Part shown: piece after piece, positions 47,429 to 59,519 of the stretch | Numbering within the stretch: position 1 is the stretch's first letter | How the letters are laid out: the number at the start of each line of letters is the position of its first letter | Assembly: GCA_033064195.1 (NCBI GenBank) | Contig: JARBJD010000033.1 | Span: forward strand, 124,001-188,000 | Direction of reading: 5' to 3' | DNA from: Blattamonas nauphoetae | Taxonomy: Eukaryota > Preaxostyla > Oxymonadida | DNA length: 64,000 bases | Position numbers and translations under genes: made by a program | Notes under the pieces: model-generated | Seen by the model: only the letters and a program-made list of their open reading frames with translations | Databases searched by the model: none | What the model was told of the DNA's origin: nothing

Positions 47429-47866
47429 TCATATTCTTCTATATCGAAGAACAATCTCAAAAAAGACTCCAGTGCAACAGAACCATCCAAATGAAGTGGG
47501 AAGAAAGAGCATTTGAAGCTTGAAGCGTGTTGTATGTGTTGGAGGAGTTTGAGGAGAAAATAAGGAGATGACAAGTTGCGAAGTGGTGAATCGCATCGCC
47601 TATTCCTTCTGTTCTCTCGATTGGTTGATGTGAGACTGCTGTCTTCCTGCTTGTTCCTTCGCATTCAGCAATTCGGCTTTCGTTTCCGTGTTCATCGGAG
47701 GGTGCGTGCCAATCGACAAAAAACAGCCGCAAACAATCCACAGCAATGACTGAGACGGATTGGAGCACTCTCTGGGGACATTGAAAGGAATGACCAAGAG
47801 TTCAGGATTATGTTGAGACAATCCTGAGAAGGGAAGAGATCTTCCTCCCAATCTTCGATTCAACAA
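47429..47866 (-). CDS. hypothetical protein with hydrophobic segments
   Basis: The frame is continuous from about 47866 to TGA 47429-47431 if TAG at 47600-47602 is sense. Before the TAG: SLLWIVCGCFLSIGTHP and QAGRQQSHINQSREQKE; after it: MRFTTSQLVISLFSPQ and LQMLFLPTSFGWFCC. There are two membrane-like segments. The start is unresolved and may be an exon of the neighbouring minus gene. Family unknown. Confidence 0.4.
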
Positions 47867-49662
47867 AAATCAATCGGCTCCAACCTCGATTCATCATTTG
47901 TAGGCATTTTCGTTTTCGGTTCACTCCATATTGGTTGTCCATGAGGCGAAGTGAGTACTGTTGGTGAGGATCATCAGTTCTCGTTATTTGCAATATATTG
48001 GATATTCCCACCCAACATGTGAATTTACCAGGCACCCATAAACACGACACGGCTAATCTTACGATACCATTTGTCGACGAGAGTGGAAAAATCCTTCTGA
48101 TCTGCGATGCGACGTTTTCAAGAAGTGATGGGAAGAGTGCTTGAAAAAAAAGAATTTTGGATATAATGGGATGTGTGATTAGCTATTCCAAAAAATTGCT
48201 AGGCATCGCTCCTCCCTTCAGAGTTGGCTTGGCTGTGAAAGAGAGTGAGTGGATTGTGACAGAAACAGAGGGATGACGAAGAGTGATCGCAAATCGGAAC
48301 GGCAGTGAGAGATCTGAGTAGAAGCCTGGATTCACTTTTCCATTCTCCAAAGTTTTGAGTGTTTGCCGTCTCTCACGACAATCCGCTTCTATCACCAATT
48401 GTTGGATCTGTTGAAGAGGAGGTGCCGCATTTGCTTGAGCAGGGGCTGGCGGTGTGTAATCTTCACCCCAGGTCGCTGTTCCATGTTCTTCGTCAAAGAC
48501 ATCGTCCTGGGTTCCAAAGTCAACAAGATGTGGACTGACGACTCCGATAAAATATCCAAAATACGAATGGGTGATTGTGAATGACAGCTGGGCGACATCG
48601 GATGAGATGATTGGAGAAAAGAGGGTTTTGGGGATGAAGTTGGTCTGTTCGTTTTCTGGTCGTTGCCGAAGTGTGAATGTGTTGCCTGTTTTGATGATGA
48701 AATCCTCGTCGAAGAGTTCAATAGCATCTGCCCCAGTTTTGGACCATCGCTGGAATCGAGATTCGCGGAGGAGGTCAGATCTCCGATTTTAATCGAGACT
48801 TCTCAAGATGGGATCATACTTCATCATCCAGCTGTCCATCCTTCCGAGCTGTTCGGCTATCTGCGTTTCCATGTTGCACATGGTGGTTTGAAGATGGAGT
48901 AGCCGTTCGTTCATTTCATTCATTTGTGTTCCAATCATCAACATGTTTTGATGTGATTGGAGGTGGTGATGTTCTGTTTTCTGAACCTCACGTGATCCGA
49001 GAGCATTTTGAATCAATGTCAACATACCGGATGCAATGCTCTGAAAGACAATGGAAGGTGAGGATGAGTCGAAAAAAGAACGAACTTTCAATCCAACAGA
49101 GCTGTGACATGATACGATGTTAAAGAGAATCGACACAAGACCACATAATTCTGCAATCGCACAGCGAGTTGGGAGTTCATCCAGATCTGACGAGAAGAGA
49201 CAACGAGAGATGAGAAGCGAGTGGAAAGACAAAACACTCAAGAAGACTCAAGGAAGAAAACAGCGAAGCGATGATAGATTTGAAAAGGGAGAAGGTCTGC
49301 TCATGAATAACAAACCTGATTCCAAAAGGGTCCGAATCTGAGAAAGAATCGGCAATATCTCTTTTTCTGAACAATTCCGAAGCGATGAACAATATCCCCG
49401 AATCACTTCTTCCTGCATCCACACATAGAATAGATGAAGTAAAGGATGAATAAAAGACATTCATGAAGAATACAGAGGAAGAAAGAGCAAAAACAACGAT
49501 GAAGAGAGCGGACGAGAAGACCTCATTCTCTGGTGGATCCACTGTTTCTGAGCTAACTGATGGTCGCATTTATCTTGTGGATTCCATTGCTCTTCCGCAG
49601 AAGTTTTCCAAAGATTCTCTCGCCTCGTTTGTCCAATTGCATGAAAACGGAAATGAAGACAT
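47860..49662 (-). CDS. ARM-like plus coiled-coil plus SPRY-like protein
   Basis: Exons inferred: 49662 to about 49528 (with TAA at 49569 in frame), about 49408-49323 (EEVIRGYCSSLRN), about 49190-49100 (DLDELPTRCAIAEL), then about 49035 onward. From there the frame runs without TGA through TAA 48789-48791 and at least to TAG 48183-48185. It contains a coiled-coil-like stretch (QMNEMNERLLHLQTTM), then a SPRY-like domain (FIPKTLFSPIISSDVAQLSF, YFIGVVSPH, PFRFAITLRH). If TAG is sense it continues, with one more intron (donor gtaaat, acceptor ccaacag), to TGA 47860-47862. The domain order matches an oxymonad family I recognise. Role unknown. Confidence 0.65.
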
Positions 49663-49842
49663 ATCTTGGACAGTATCTGTTTCATTTTGTGTGTATTTTC
49701 TGCAGAAATTGATGGAATGGTTTGTTGAAGCGGTGATTGGAGCCGAACTGTTTCGAAATGAACGTCACTCAACACAGCCTCTGGCCTTTGAAGATGTCCA
49801 ACGAGACACAAAATCCTCAATTTCAATCGGTTTGATCTAATT

Positions 49843-52060
49843 TTGCCTCGTATTATCCAAACAGATTCTCCCTCTTCCCCTCAACCAACATCAACCGAAG
49901 GAACGCTTTCATGCGACATTTGCTTGATATGCGAGTTCTTTCTGTGTCTCAATCGAACTCTCAACCAACAAACCCGATTGCTCCTCCCCCTTGACCCAGA
50001 ACAGAAAGAGATTGTCTTCTCGCGCATCATGGACAGGGTGTTCCAAATGTACCCATACTTTTGTAGATCTCGATCACATTACCCATTTTTCTGAACACAC
50101 ATCAAAATTCAGTTTTTTGAGAATTATATTGACAATCGAAGGATAATCCAGGAAAAAATGAGTATAAAGACTAAGATATGGCCTCATGAGCACAAAAACT
50201 TGTTTGCTTTTCTCCACCACCTCCTCATCGTCGATGTCAGAACAGTATGACACCGTTTAAATCGCAACTCGTGAGATGTGACCAACGGGTACCGAGAGAA
50301 CGAGAGAGGCGTTTTCATGCTTTCCTCGGTCCATTCTGTGCCATTCTCAGTGTATACAAGGAATTCCTACGACTCTCCTTCTGTCTTTTTGATGATTTCG
50401 ATCGAATGACCACATTCTTCCACTCACAACCCACACTGAACAAGAAGCTCTCCTTTCAGTGTCAGTGCGAGTCCCTTCTCTCCACTCACACACTTGCAAG
50501 AAGACACACATTCGCCGCATTCTCCCCCACACATCGTTCATGTTTCGGTGTGCTCATCGGAACACTGCATGGTTGGGCGTGTTGTCGAGAATTGTCGCAT
50601 TCAAGTCGTCCACAAGCATCGCCCTTCGTCCAAATCGACGAAGAACGTGTTGCTCGCAAGACACTCTGAGGCAGTCAGTCTTACAAGTTCAGTCCAGTCC
50701 CCCACTCGCCAAGATCCTCCGTGTTGAGAGGGAACGGCCGAGTCATTCCGATGAAGCGAGACGATTCGAGTGATGTGCTGTTCTTCGACGAGATTGAGAT
50801 AGGTTATGTGGTTGTCTTCTCCTTCTCTCCATCTTTGCTCTCATTTCTTCACCCTGATCTTTCTGTTGTCCGTTTGATTGTGTCTGTGGAGCAGAGCATG
50901 GCGTCGAGGGTTGTTGCTCTGATTCTGAGTTGTGTGTCCGATTCGGATCGGATGAAGACGAATGACGTTCTCAAGCCACTCAACACCGTCGCACATGTCT
51001 GCTCCTCTCTCTCATCCTTCTCCTCCTCTCCCGTTTCTTGTTTGTGTAGAATTCAAACAAGACGCTTGCCACGGCTGCGACACAAGCAGTTTGGTGTGTT
51101 TCTCGCCCTTCTCACTTTCTTTGTGTGTCCAGTGTGATGTGTGATGCGTGGATGAGTGAGGGGGATATTGAGTGTGTGCTGAATGGTGGAGTCGTGGAGA
51201 GAGTGTGTGGATGGGTGAGGGAAGAGCGATCAGAGGGAGAAGTGGTTGAGTTGTTGAGAGAGTTGGAGTCGGTGGTTGCTGGACTGAAAGGAGTGATTGC
51301 CTCGTGAGGAGAGAACAGTCCAACGGGACTTGGAGACGATCAATCAAGTTTGTCGTCACGTAGTCAGGCCGCACTGGATTTGATTGAGCAGGCTGTGCAC
51401 TTCCCGGATGTGTTGAGAAGGACGGTGAATTAAGGAACACGAAGAATTGGCGCAGCTGCGATTGAAATATACTATTTGACAAGATGGATGATTTCTGGCT
51501 CTGTCTTCATTCACACAGGAGGATCCAATCACACTCTCCTCTCGTTCTCGTTCGGCAGAGTGGTCGCTCGCCTCACATTCTCGTTCAGAAGCATTCCAAA
51601 TCAGAATTACATTGGCATTGTCGCATCTAGCGCAGTTTATTCAGTGAAGAATGGAAACCGTTGTTCGTCTCTTCTACGAATGTGTATTTCTGCATTCAGG
51701 AAGACATCCTCCAAGCTCTCAACCCTGTATCCATACAAAGGCAGCTGCAGAACGCCCTCATCGCCGATTGTGGTGGTCAGTGTGGGAGAGAGGGGTTCGA
51801 TGAGGAATGATTTGATCTTTCCTTGAAGACGATCGACTTGTCTGCATCGCCTATTCCACTCGATACATAAAAAGGAGGTGTGTGAGCATATGAAAGGAAG
51901 ATTCACGAGTGGACATGCACATTCAACGAGACGAGTGAGGCGACGATCCATCATTCTCGTCTACAGACCAACTGGAATGTTCATTGTTCTCTGTCGAAGT
52001 CAGCAGCTTGATCATCGTTCAAGAACGATTCCTCTTCAACTTTGGTTGGCCTGTTGACAG
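49843..52060 (+). CDS. ARM-like plus SPRY-like gene, possibly decayed
   Basis: Protein-like pieces on the plus strand: 49843-50094; about 50494-50727 (ending SPTRQDPPC); about 50721-51050 (GNGRVIPMKRDD, FFDEIEIG, then FSFSPSLLSFLHPDLSVVRL, NDVLKPLNTVAHVCSS); about 51050-51305 (NKTLATAATQAVW, then MSEGDIECVLNGGVVERV to TGA); and about 51476-51826, a SPRY-like stretch (SFSFGRVVARLTFSF, YIGIV). The order matches the family of 47860-49662. The frame changes between pieces may be introns or decay. Boundaries are approximate. Confidence 0.45.
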
Positions 52061-52139
52061 TTGAGCGATGTTCAACAGCTTGCTCCCTCCCCTTTCTCGA
52101 TTCTTTGTCTCCGTAACTGTCGTGTCTTCGTCTCAATAG

Positions 52140-52879
52140 CTATCTCCGACTTGCATGACGCGAAAAAGTTCGCTTGAAGTGATTTTTGGGGAATTTGGCG
52201 CGGAAGACGTTGAATCTAGGGAAGGACAGGAGGGGGTCGGAGGCAGAGGAGAGGAAGTCCCAGGACGATATTTCAACTTCGATACGTTCAGTATCTTCGA
52301 TAACTATGGGAACGAAGAACAAAGGAGATCGTGATGATTGACTGTTCTGCTGAAGTCGCGAATTGTGGTCGTTCGGAATTGTGTGAACTAAATCTGCAAT
52401 ATTAGACGAGAGAATTCTTCTGATCATAAACAAATGTTGACAATGATACAATGAAGCTGACAAATTCTTGTTCTGATGAATGATATCATCCTTGATCAAT
52501 GTCGAGGAACGATGAGAGTTGGGTGATGATTGAGGAGCCAATGCACTTCTTGTGAGGTACAAAATGATCTCCAATAGGATAACGTGGATATTCTTGTGAT
52601 GATACTCTTGTTGACATGGATTGTGGCTGCATTGACGGCTGATGATTCTTGATCCAATCGGGAGAACTCAAAACAGGTGACAATTGAACGGTGATACGGT
52701 TGTAAATAGAACAAAAAGATAAAATGAAAAGTGAAAGAGGGGAATAGCAGACTATTGAAAGTGAGAACGATGTAAATGAGACAATAAAGTGACGAATCGC
52801 CACAACCGAGAGTGGATGGGTATGAAGATGAATACGTGGAAGAAACAAGTAAATCAATCTCTTCACGCTCCCAGTTCAT
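52140..52879 (-). CDS. spliced gene, function unknown
   Basis: Starts MNWEREEIDLLVSSTYSSS at 52879. A second exon begins at about 52665, and two overlapping frames are both protein-like: one containing DWIKNHQPSMQPQSM and ending at TGA 52486, the other running on to 52140 (containing NHFKRTFSRHASRR). The intron choice decides the frame and I cannot fix it by eye. No domain recognised. Confidence 0.4.
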
Positions 52880-53083
52880 TTTACACGCGCCACAAAGAGA
52901 TTTGAGAAAAATGAACTAATGATTTGGATTTATGATGGGTAACAGTCAGAAGACTCGTTCTCGCTTTCGGCTGACCATTTAGTCTGCCTCTCCCAATGAT
53001 GACCTGAACTTAATTAAACAATACATTTTTCAATTTTTGAACTCTATTTTCGAATATCGCCCGCAAAATGGAACACCCTGATC

Positions 53084-55819
53084 ATGGTTACCCTCGTCGA
53101 CCATTTCGTTGCTTCTGGAGATCTCATTCTCCCAAACTCGTCTCCAATCGACCACTCACAATATTTTGCAGAATACTATCGTGATCGTGGTTGGACTAAC
53201 GATTTATTCTCCAATCCATTTCTCCTCCACAATCTCGCTGCATCGTTCACTCGTTTTGTTATTCATCCTGGCAATTCCAACTCATTTCTTCTCCCACCCC
53301 ACTCTTCCCTGCGCGGAGATGCTGTTGAACATTCAGAACAGCTTCTGGATGCTGTGAAGAAGATCAAAGAGACACACTCGTTGGAGGCGGTTCGGAATGC
53401 ATATTATGACTGGACAGAATGGGTGGGGATGATGGAGATGGTGGAACAAGGCGTGGAAGTGTTGGTTTGTCTTCGTTTTCTGTTCTTTATCCCCCTCAGA
53501 CTGATCTTTCGTTCCTCCAATCACCATGTTTCAGAACCACACTCCTCACACTCCAAAAGAGATATCAACACGGATCCAACACCCCAAACTTCGATGAAAG
53601 TGTTGGATCGCTGACCTCCTCACAGGATGTTCGCGATCCCACGACTCATCTTCCGTTTGTTCCCGAAGCTCCACAAAACTGGATGGAACTGGACTCCACG
53701 CAGCTGTTGTCCATTTCAACACAAACAGCACTTCCTTCCGACCACTCTTCCTCACTTTCACAAACCATCGTTACTGACTCGTCGTTCAATCAGGCCGAAC
53801 ACGCCAGACAATCCCAACACTTCCTCACGACACTCCATCTCCTTCTTTCCCGACCGAATCCAACATCCTTCTCATGGAATGTCCGTCCAGCCCACATTTC
53901 AGATTCCGTTTTCGAAGCTTTCACAACCACTGACACATCCCCTGCCGATCTCAACACCAAATTTGACACGTCGCTGTTCGATGAGACAGACGATCAGAAG
54001 ATCGTAGCATCGCTTCGTCTCTGTCAAGAGGTTATCACAATGACGAAATCCACCAAATGCATTGTTGACATTCACTCCTTCCGTCCACTCCTCCTATCTG
54101 GTCTCCATTCGGCCAATCACGCCATTCAGTTCCAAAGTTTCAGTCTGATCGACGCTCTTACTCAGTTCATTCCAGCGTCCGATCCGCGGACCAGCGAGTT
54201 TCTGAGTCTTCGGAGTGCATTCCGAGATGGCACTTATTATGAGCAGCTGACTCTTTTGTTGTTGTGGACCAGGTGGTTCGGACACAAAGCGGATGATGGA
54301 GACGGACCGACCATGCGAGTCACAGACTTCGATTTTGATGGTTTTCTGGGAGATTATCTCGGCGATGCTCAGCTCTTGGAGAGAGCGACACTCTTTGTTT
54401 GGGGGGTGTTCTCCTCGGCGACTGTTTCAATGTCGTTCCAGTGGAAATTGGACTTCATTCTGAGGTTTGAGAAGAGAAATCAGATGATGTCGCGTCTGTC
54501 CAGCGCACCGAATCTGACATCAATCATTCTGAGTTCGTTCATGTCTCTGTTGCATGGCTATACTTTTCCTTCCACAATGACCGATCGAATCATAACCGAT
54601 GTTCACGCAAGTCCACACCGCTTCCAGAAGGGTCTGGGCACTTCTTTCTTTCTCAGCCACACCTCCATCGCTCCCAAACATCGACGCTCCTTCTTCCCAA
54701 TGGATCTGGCGTTCGAACGATGTCTTCGTGACAGTCCAGAATCGTTTCTCGACGAACGTCCACAAATGACAGTCTGCAGAAAAAGAACGTTCCTCAACAC
54801 TCCGCTCGTTGCATTCCACTCTCTGCTCGTCCGTTCGATCCCTCTTCGCTTCGATCCCCGCAAGTTTTCAATCTTTCTTGACATGTTCGTCAATCAGGTT
54901 GGTCATGACACTAAACGAAGCGAGATTTACTCGCTTTTCGGATCCTTCCCTCCTCCTCACCTTCTCGACACTCTCCTCTCCTCCTCCCACCTCGCCAGGA
55001 CATCTGACGGCGTTTGGACTGGATTCTTCCAGTTTTTCGACGATTTCGGTGGAACTACAGCTCCCTTCGGTGCCGTCTCGTCTCTCACCAAACTGTTCAA
55101 GATGCTGACTCCGCTTGACTCGAGTTCGAGTCAGTACGACTTGGATCTGCTGGGGAGAGTCGGAGAACTCGTGGTTTTGCACCACTGGTTCACTTTTCCT
55201 CCTGGCTTCGACTCTCCACTCATCTGTCATCTTCCTTCTCTCGCTCGTGCCCAGCGTGGCCTCGTCCAAACACTCTCACTGCACTTCGGAATCCCCTCTC
55301 TCGTCACCCCCCTCACCCACAACTTATTCCACGAGAGTGTTGCTCGTCTTGTGAATGAAGACAATGCGATCCACAACCAGTTCAGAATCCTCTCACTGTC
55401 ACTGCGATATCTGTCATCGAAAGGTCTGCCACTCTCCTTCTTCCTCTCCCCCAGAACTTCATTCTTCCCTACTCTTCAACCCATTGCTTGACGCCCATCT
55501 CAAAATCCTCGTGTTTGTGTTCTCTTCTCACTTTCTTCATCTTTTTCTTCTTTTTCGTTTTCTCAGATCACACTTTTCGGGTGTCATTTCTACTGCACTT
55601 GATTATTTTCATCGATTCGTTGCTTTCGCCTCTGATGCTGTTCGGATTGAGCTGGTAAAACAAGGATTGTTGGATCACGTTGTGTTTGCTGTGTCGAATT
55701 CATCGTTCTTGGATGACTACGAGAATGGGATTGCTGTGATTGGGATTCTTCTGGCGACAATCCGACGAGAAGATCAGATCCGGAGAGTGAGAGCGTTCGA
55801 CTTCTCTCATCATCTGTGA
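53084..55819 (+). CDS. large helical-repeat protein, lineage-specific
   Basis: Exon 1 (53084 to about 53458) begins MVTLVDHFVASGDLIL. Exon 2 (about 53534-55425) follows an acceptor tttcag and carries a 640-residue open frame rich in Leu/Phe/Ser helices, with no stop inside. Exon 3 (about 55567-55819) contains YFHRFVAFASDAVRIELVKQ and ends at TGA. The pattern suggests an ARM/HEAT-like solenoid. I recognise no catalytic motif. Neighbours are unrelated. The reality of the gene is well supported by length and intron signals. Confidence 0.75.
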
Positions 55820-55884
55820 AGACTCAAAACTCATCGACGCTCAAACTGACAGAACCTTTCTGTGAAAAGCACAAGTGAAAATCG

Positions 55885-56137
55885 TCATTTCTTTTCTCTG
55901 TTTCGTTTGGTACGACTCATCTCACTCCACTCTCTCACATTCTCCACTTCCGACTCTCCGACAGACTCTTCGCGGTTGTGATCAGTCGGTGGAGATGTGG
56001 AAGCTTTCTTCTCGTCTGGAGCATCATTGTTGAGTCCTTCTGAGCCAGATTGTTGGGATGGAGGAAGAGGATGTGTGGAACACCGTTGGAGATGACAGTA
56101 CTCCTGCAGGAGATTGAAAGGTTTCTGGTGCCGATTA
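55885..56137 (-). pseudogene. 3' fragment of a minus gene cut by the mariner-like element
   Basis: A frame ending at TGA 55885, with a hydrophilic Ser/Glu-rich tail (DHNREESVGESEVENV, then a basic end RTKRNREKK). It runs leftward from the terminus of the element at 56140. The 5' side beyond 58356 is not recognisably its continuation. Confidence 0.35.
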
Positions 56138-56139
56138 TA

Positions 56140-58354
56140 GACCCTCCACAAAACCGGTTTTATTTATTAAACCGGCTAAAATCAAAATAAGACGTTTCAT
56201 CCACAATTTCGCCATAATCTCTTAACACGATACGTAATACACCATTTCAAGAAGAACTAGTGATTTTTCAAAAACCAAGAAGTGACAAAAAGAAGGCATT
56301 TTCCCCATTATTTGGACACTTTCTCCTGTTTTTTTTGCGATTTTGATGATATTCTCTCTTATCAAACTACAGCGGAAGATGCAAAACTGCAAGTCTAACG
56401 GAAGAATAATTATCTTGAATCTGATTCATTATCCACTTTGGATTCATCTGTAGTTTTCCTAAAATAGACGCAGAGTAACAATCGTGGCGAAGTGTCGAGA
56501 AAAACAAACAACATGGGATGATCGTCTTCTCTTTCTCCATCCATCGAGCCCATCCGACTGTCATTATCACCGCATGCATCATTTGTCCTTTCGTACTTCA
56601 AAATGCGTTTCTGATCACATCTAAAAAGTATTTCAACTTGATACGACAGATGAAACTTTTCTGCACATCAACGGTGTATATTGTATTTTTATTCAGCTTT
56701 CTTTTGTACAGTCTCTAAATCTTCCGACATTTTTGGCAACACTCTCCCAAAATACAAGTATAGCAGTCAATCTTCAGTGAAAACGACTCTTTTCGAAACC
56801 ATTTGTCAAATTGCACTTCGATGAAACCATGCAAATATCCACAAATATACTGTGTGTCCTCCATTTTACTCAACTATTTCAGACTGTATGATGATATCTC
56901 GCCGTTCTCTTGCACTGCTTTCTCTCATTCCGTCCACTTTCGCTGAAATTGTGTATTCACAGACAAAGATCAAGATGTATTCTGTTGAATGCAGAAATTC
57001 GGTCGGATACGAAAATTTGGAGGATCACCGCCTGCGAAATGGAAGTGATTTCTGTGAGTCTTTGAAAGCAATGAATGTCTCCTTCCTTTCATCCATTATC
57101 AGGGGTTAGGCATTGTGCCCACGGTGCCCAGCTTTTTTGTGCTCAGGATGTAGCGGCTGTTCAAATTCCTTTTTCTTGCATTCTGAATCTTTTATAGTGT
57201 CCACATTTCCTGTGGATTTTCGAGCAAAACGGTAAAATCTCATTTCTTGCGAAAATAGATCGCACTGTTTTTCTAGTCACATTTTGAACACATTTAGCCC
57301 GAATTGAATGATAAAGAATTAAAAAAGGAGTCAATTATGTCGAAAATGAACGAGGTGACGAATATTCATGGTGTTTTATGTGATGATTATTAATCTCAGT
57401 GACACACATTTTTTTTCGTGGGGCAGATCCAGCCAAAATCATCCACACCTCTCCTCAGTGACTTTTCATTTTAACAACCAGTATTTAACGATGAAATGAA
57501 CCATCTTTCAAGAAGTGGAAAAAAACAAAAAAAATCTTCAAAAGGGGAATTGAACCCCTTTTGCTTGAACAATCGCTGAAATCAGTCGAAATCGTGGCGC
57601 TTATTTTGGCGCCGGTGCTCAGCCCCCCGGACGACAAGCTGAGCACCGATGTGCTCAGCTTGTCGCCATTGTGCCCAGCTCACCTAATGCCTGTCCATTA
57701 TTCTTCCAACTCTGATTTCTGACCCAACCAGACCTTTTCTGAGATGTCTCAGTCGGAAAATGCTCAAACTCCATTGTTCAAGCAAGATGTGCAACTCGAG
57801 CAAGAATGCAACAATCTCTCACTCTTAAACTTGAAGGAAGAAGAAAAACATGACGAGATTTGTGATTAAGATACCGATTCACATTTGTCGGTTTCTGATT
57901 TTCAATCAATTCGAAAGAGCCGGGCCGCTGTGGATTGTCACAATTCACTTTTCACTCTTTTCTCCGTTCATCGTTCCATTTTAATAATGATTCCACATTT
58001 CTCTGTTTTGTCTCCAAATTTGTTCGTGAAATTCCAATTAGGCAAGTGAACCTTGTCTTAATAATTGAGATCCGATCAATCCCCCAAGTGGACCAATGTC
58101 TCACAAACAAACCAATAAGGCCGTTTTGGTTGTGAGCGTCTAAAAGAACACTAGCATACTCCCCAAAGAAGAGAATAAACCATGTTTGAACTTCAGTGCC
58201 ATCTCATCTCGTCCTTGCAGTTTTACATTTTCCGCTGTACCGTTCCCATGTTTCTAAGAGTTATTAAAGTACACTTCTTGCATTATATTATGAAAAATGA
58301 CCTTATAATGAATAAAACCGGTTTTGTATATTTTAGCCGGTTTTGTGGAGGGAC
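56140..58354. mobile_element. mariner/Tc1-like TIR element, 2.2 kb
   Basis: Termini GACCCTCCACAAAACCGG (left) and GTCCCTCCACAAAACCGG (right, inward), flanked by TA at 56138-56139 and 58355-58356, the TA target duplication of Tc1/mariner. A second AAACCGG motif lies 20-25 bp further in at each end, possibly a second binding site. About 1.6 kb is left after subtracting the inner hAT, but no DDE transposase is recognisable. It contains short exon-like pieces (56880-57050 and 57744-57867). Ends 55 bp before the start of the gene at 58409. Confidence 0.8.
57100..57693. mobile_element. 594-bp hAT-type MITE inside the mariner-like element
   Basis: Ends CAGGGGTTAGGCA and (inward from right) CAGGCATTAGGTG, with an exact 8-bp duplication TCCATTAT at 57092-57099 and 57694-57701. 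Subterminal GTGCYCAGC motifs repeat in both orientations near the right end. Non-coding. The flanking sequence reads like an intron (donor gtgagt just upstream at about 57055, acceptor aaccag at about 57731), so the insertion may lie in an intron. Confidence 0.92.
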
Positions 58355-58408
58355 TATTACTATTTCTTGTGGTTCTGATCCGATTCAAATCACATCATTC
58401 ATTCCTCA

Positions 58409-59509
58409 ATGGGAAATAATTCAAACGCAGACCAACGCTGTTCCATCCACCACTTCAAACATGTTAAACCTCCCTTGTTTCTGAAAACAAAACTCTCCAC
58501 AATCAAAACCATTGAACAAGCCTCACCGCCTTTCATATCGCTCGTTGACTTCATCAATGAGGGAAACACTCTGAATCCGAAAGCCACCAAGCAAGCTTGT
58601 TCTCTTCTTGAGACTGTCACGCCTCGAAACTCTGATTATTTTTATTCCGAACTGATTCCTTTTGAACTCGTTCCCACACCCGATGGGTCTTGTTCTGGTT
58701 TCATAAAATCAATCATTCCACTTCTCACATCATTCAACGAGGATTTGGTCAAGTCGACATTGTCACTTCTGAATGATATTGTGACCAGACTCGATCCAAA
58801 ATCAAACATTGTCTTCATTCTCGAAACTGGCTTCTTTGCCCTCCTTCCGCTCGCATTCTATCGACAGCCAATCCATCTCGTGGCCGAACAGAGTTCGTGT
58901 CTGATGAATATTGTGAAGCAATTCATGATCTGTTTGTTGCCATCGTTGGCTGAAGAGACATGCAAAGACAGACAACTTTCGATGGACACCTTCCAATAAA
59001 CATTCATCGCAATGTTCTTCCATCCCATCCAACCCTTTCTTGAGTTCATCTGCCGAAATTGGCACCAAATCGACGATTCAAAAGAGTCGTCCACATTCTC
59101 CCACCTTTCTGCAACAATTCTCGAGTTTTCGCCGCTCCTGGAAGAGACAACCCAGTTCGTGCTGTCGTCTTCGTTCGCTCTGACATTCACTGCCAGTCTT
59201 GTTTCCCTCGAAACTGCCGAATTGACACTCGATCTTCTTCGGAGTGTGGAGTTTGGATTCCGATCCTGGCAGAAGGACGATCCCGCTGTCCGAAAGAGAG
59301 GACAGCAGATTGTGACCAAACTGCGCGACGAAGGGCTGTCCGACGAGCTCGAGCTCCACTTCCAATCTTGTGGTGATTATTCCATCTCATACTATCATAT
59401 CTTCCTCGGGGCACGGGCGATGACTCAGTTGGGTGGGAACGCGAGATGTTGGGGAAATCTGAAAGATTGGGAGTTGTCAGTCAATTATCCTGAAAGTGAT
59501 TGGGATTGA
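58409..59509 (+). CDS. ARM/HEAT-like family protein (TAA read as Gln)
   Basis: Starts MGNNSNADQRC and gives 366 residues to TGA 59507-59509 if TAA at 58997-58999 is sense. Across the TAA the protein reads MDTFQ-(TAA)-TFIAMFFHPIQPFLEFIC, and the paralogue at 39271 has FQ-Q-IFMDKFIHPVEPFIEFIC, so the TAA aligns with Gln. Family motifs: FISLVDFINEGN, PDGSCSGF, then RGQQIVTKLRDEGLSDELEL and LGGN near the end. It is squeezed between a mariner-like element ending 55 bp before the ATG and another element starting 10 bp after the stop, so its promoter may lie in transposon DNA. Confidence 0.85.
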
Positions 59510-59519
59510 CACGTGGAAG

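Noticed and set aside
57540-57620. tRNA-like B-box (GGTTCAATTCC) on the minus strand
   Set aside because: A T-arm-like hairpin can be drawn, but there is no A-box, D-arm or acceptor stem at the right distance, and it lies inside the 594-bp MITE.
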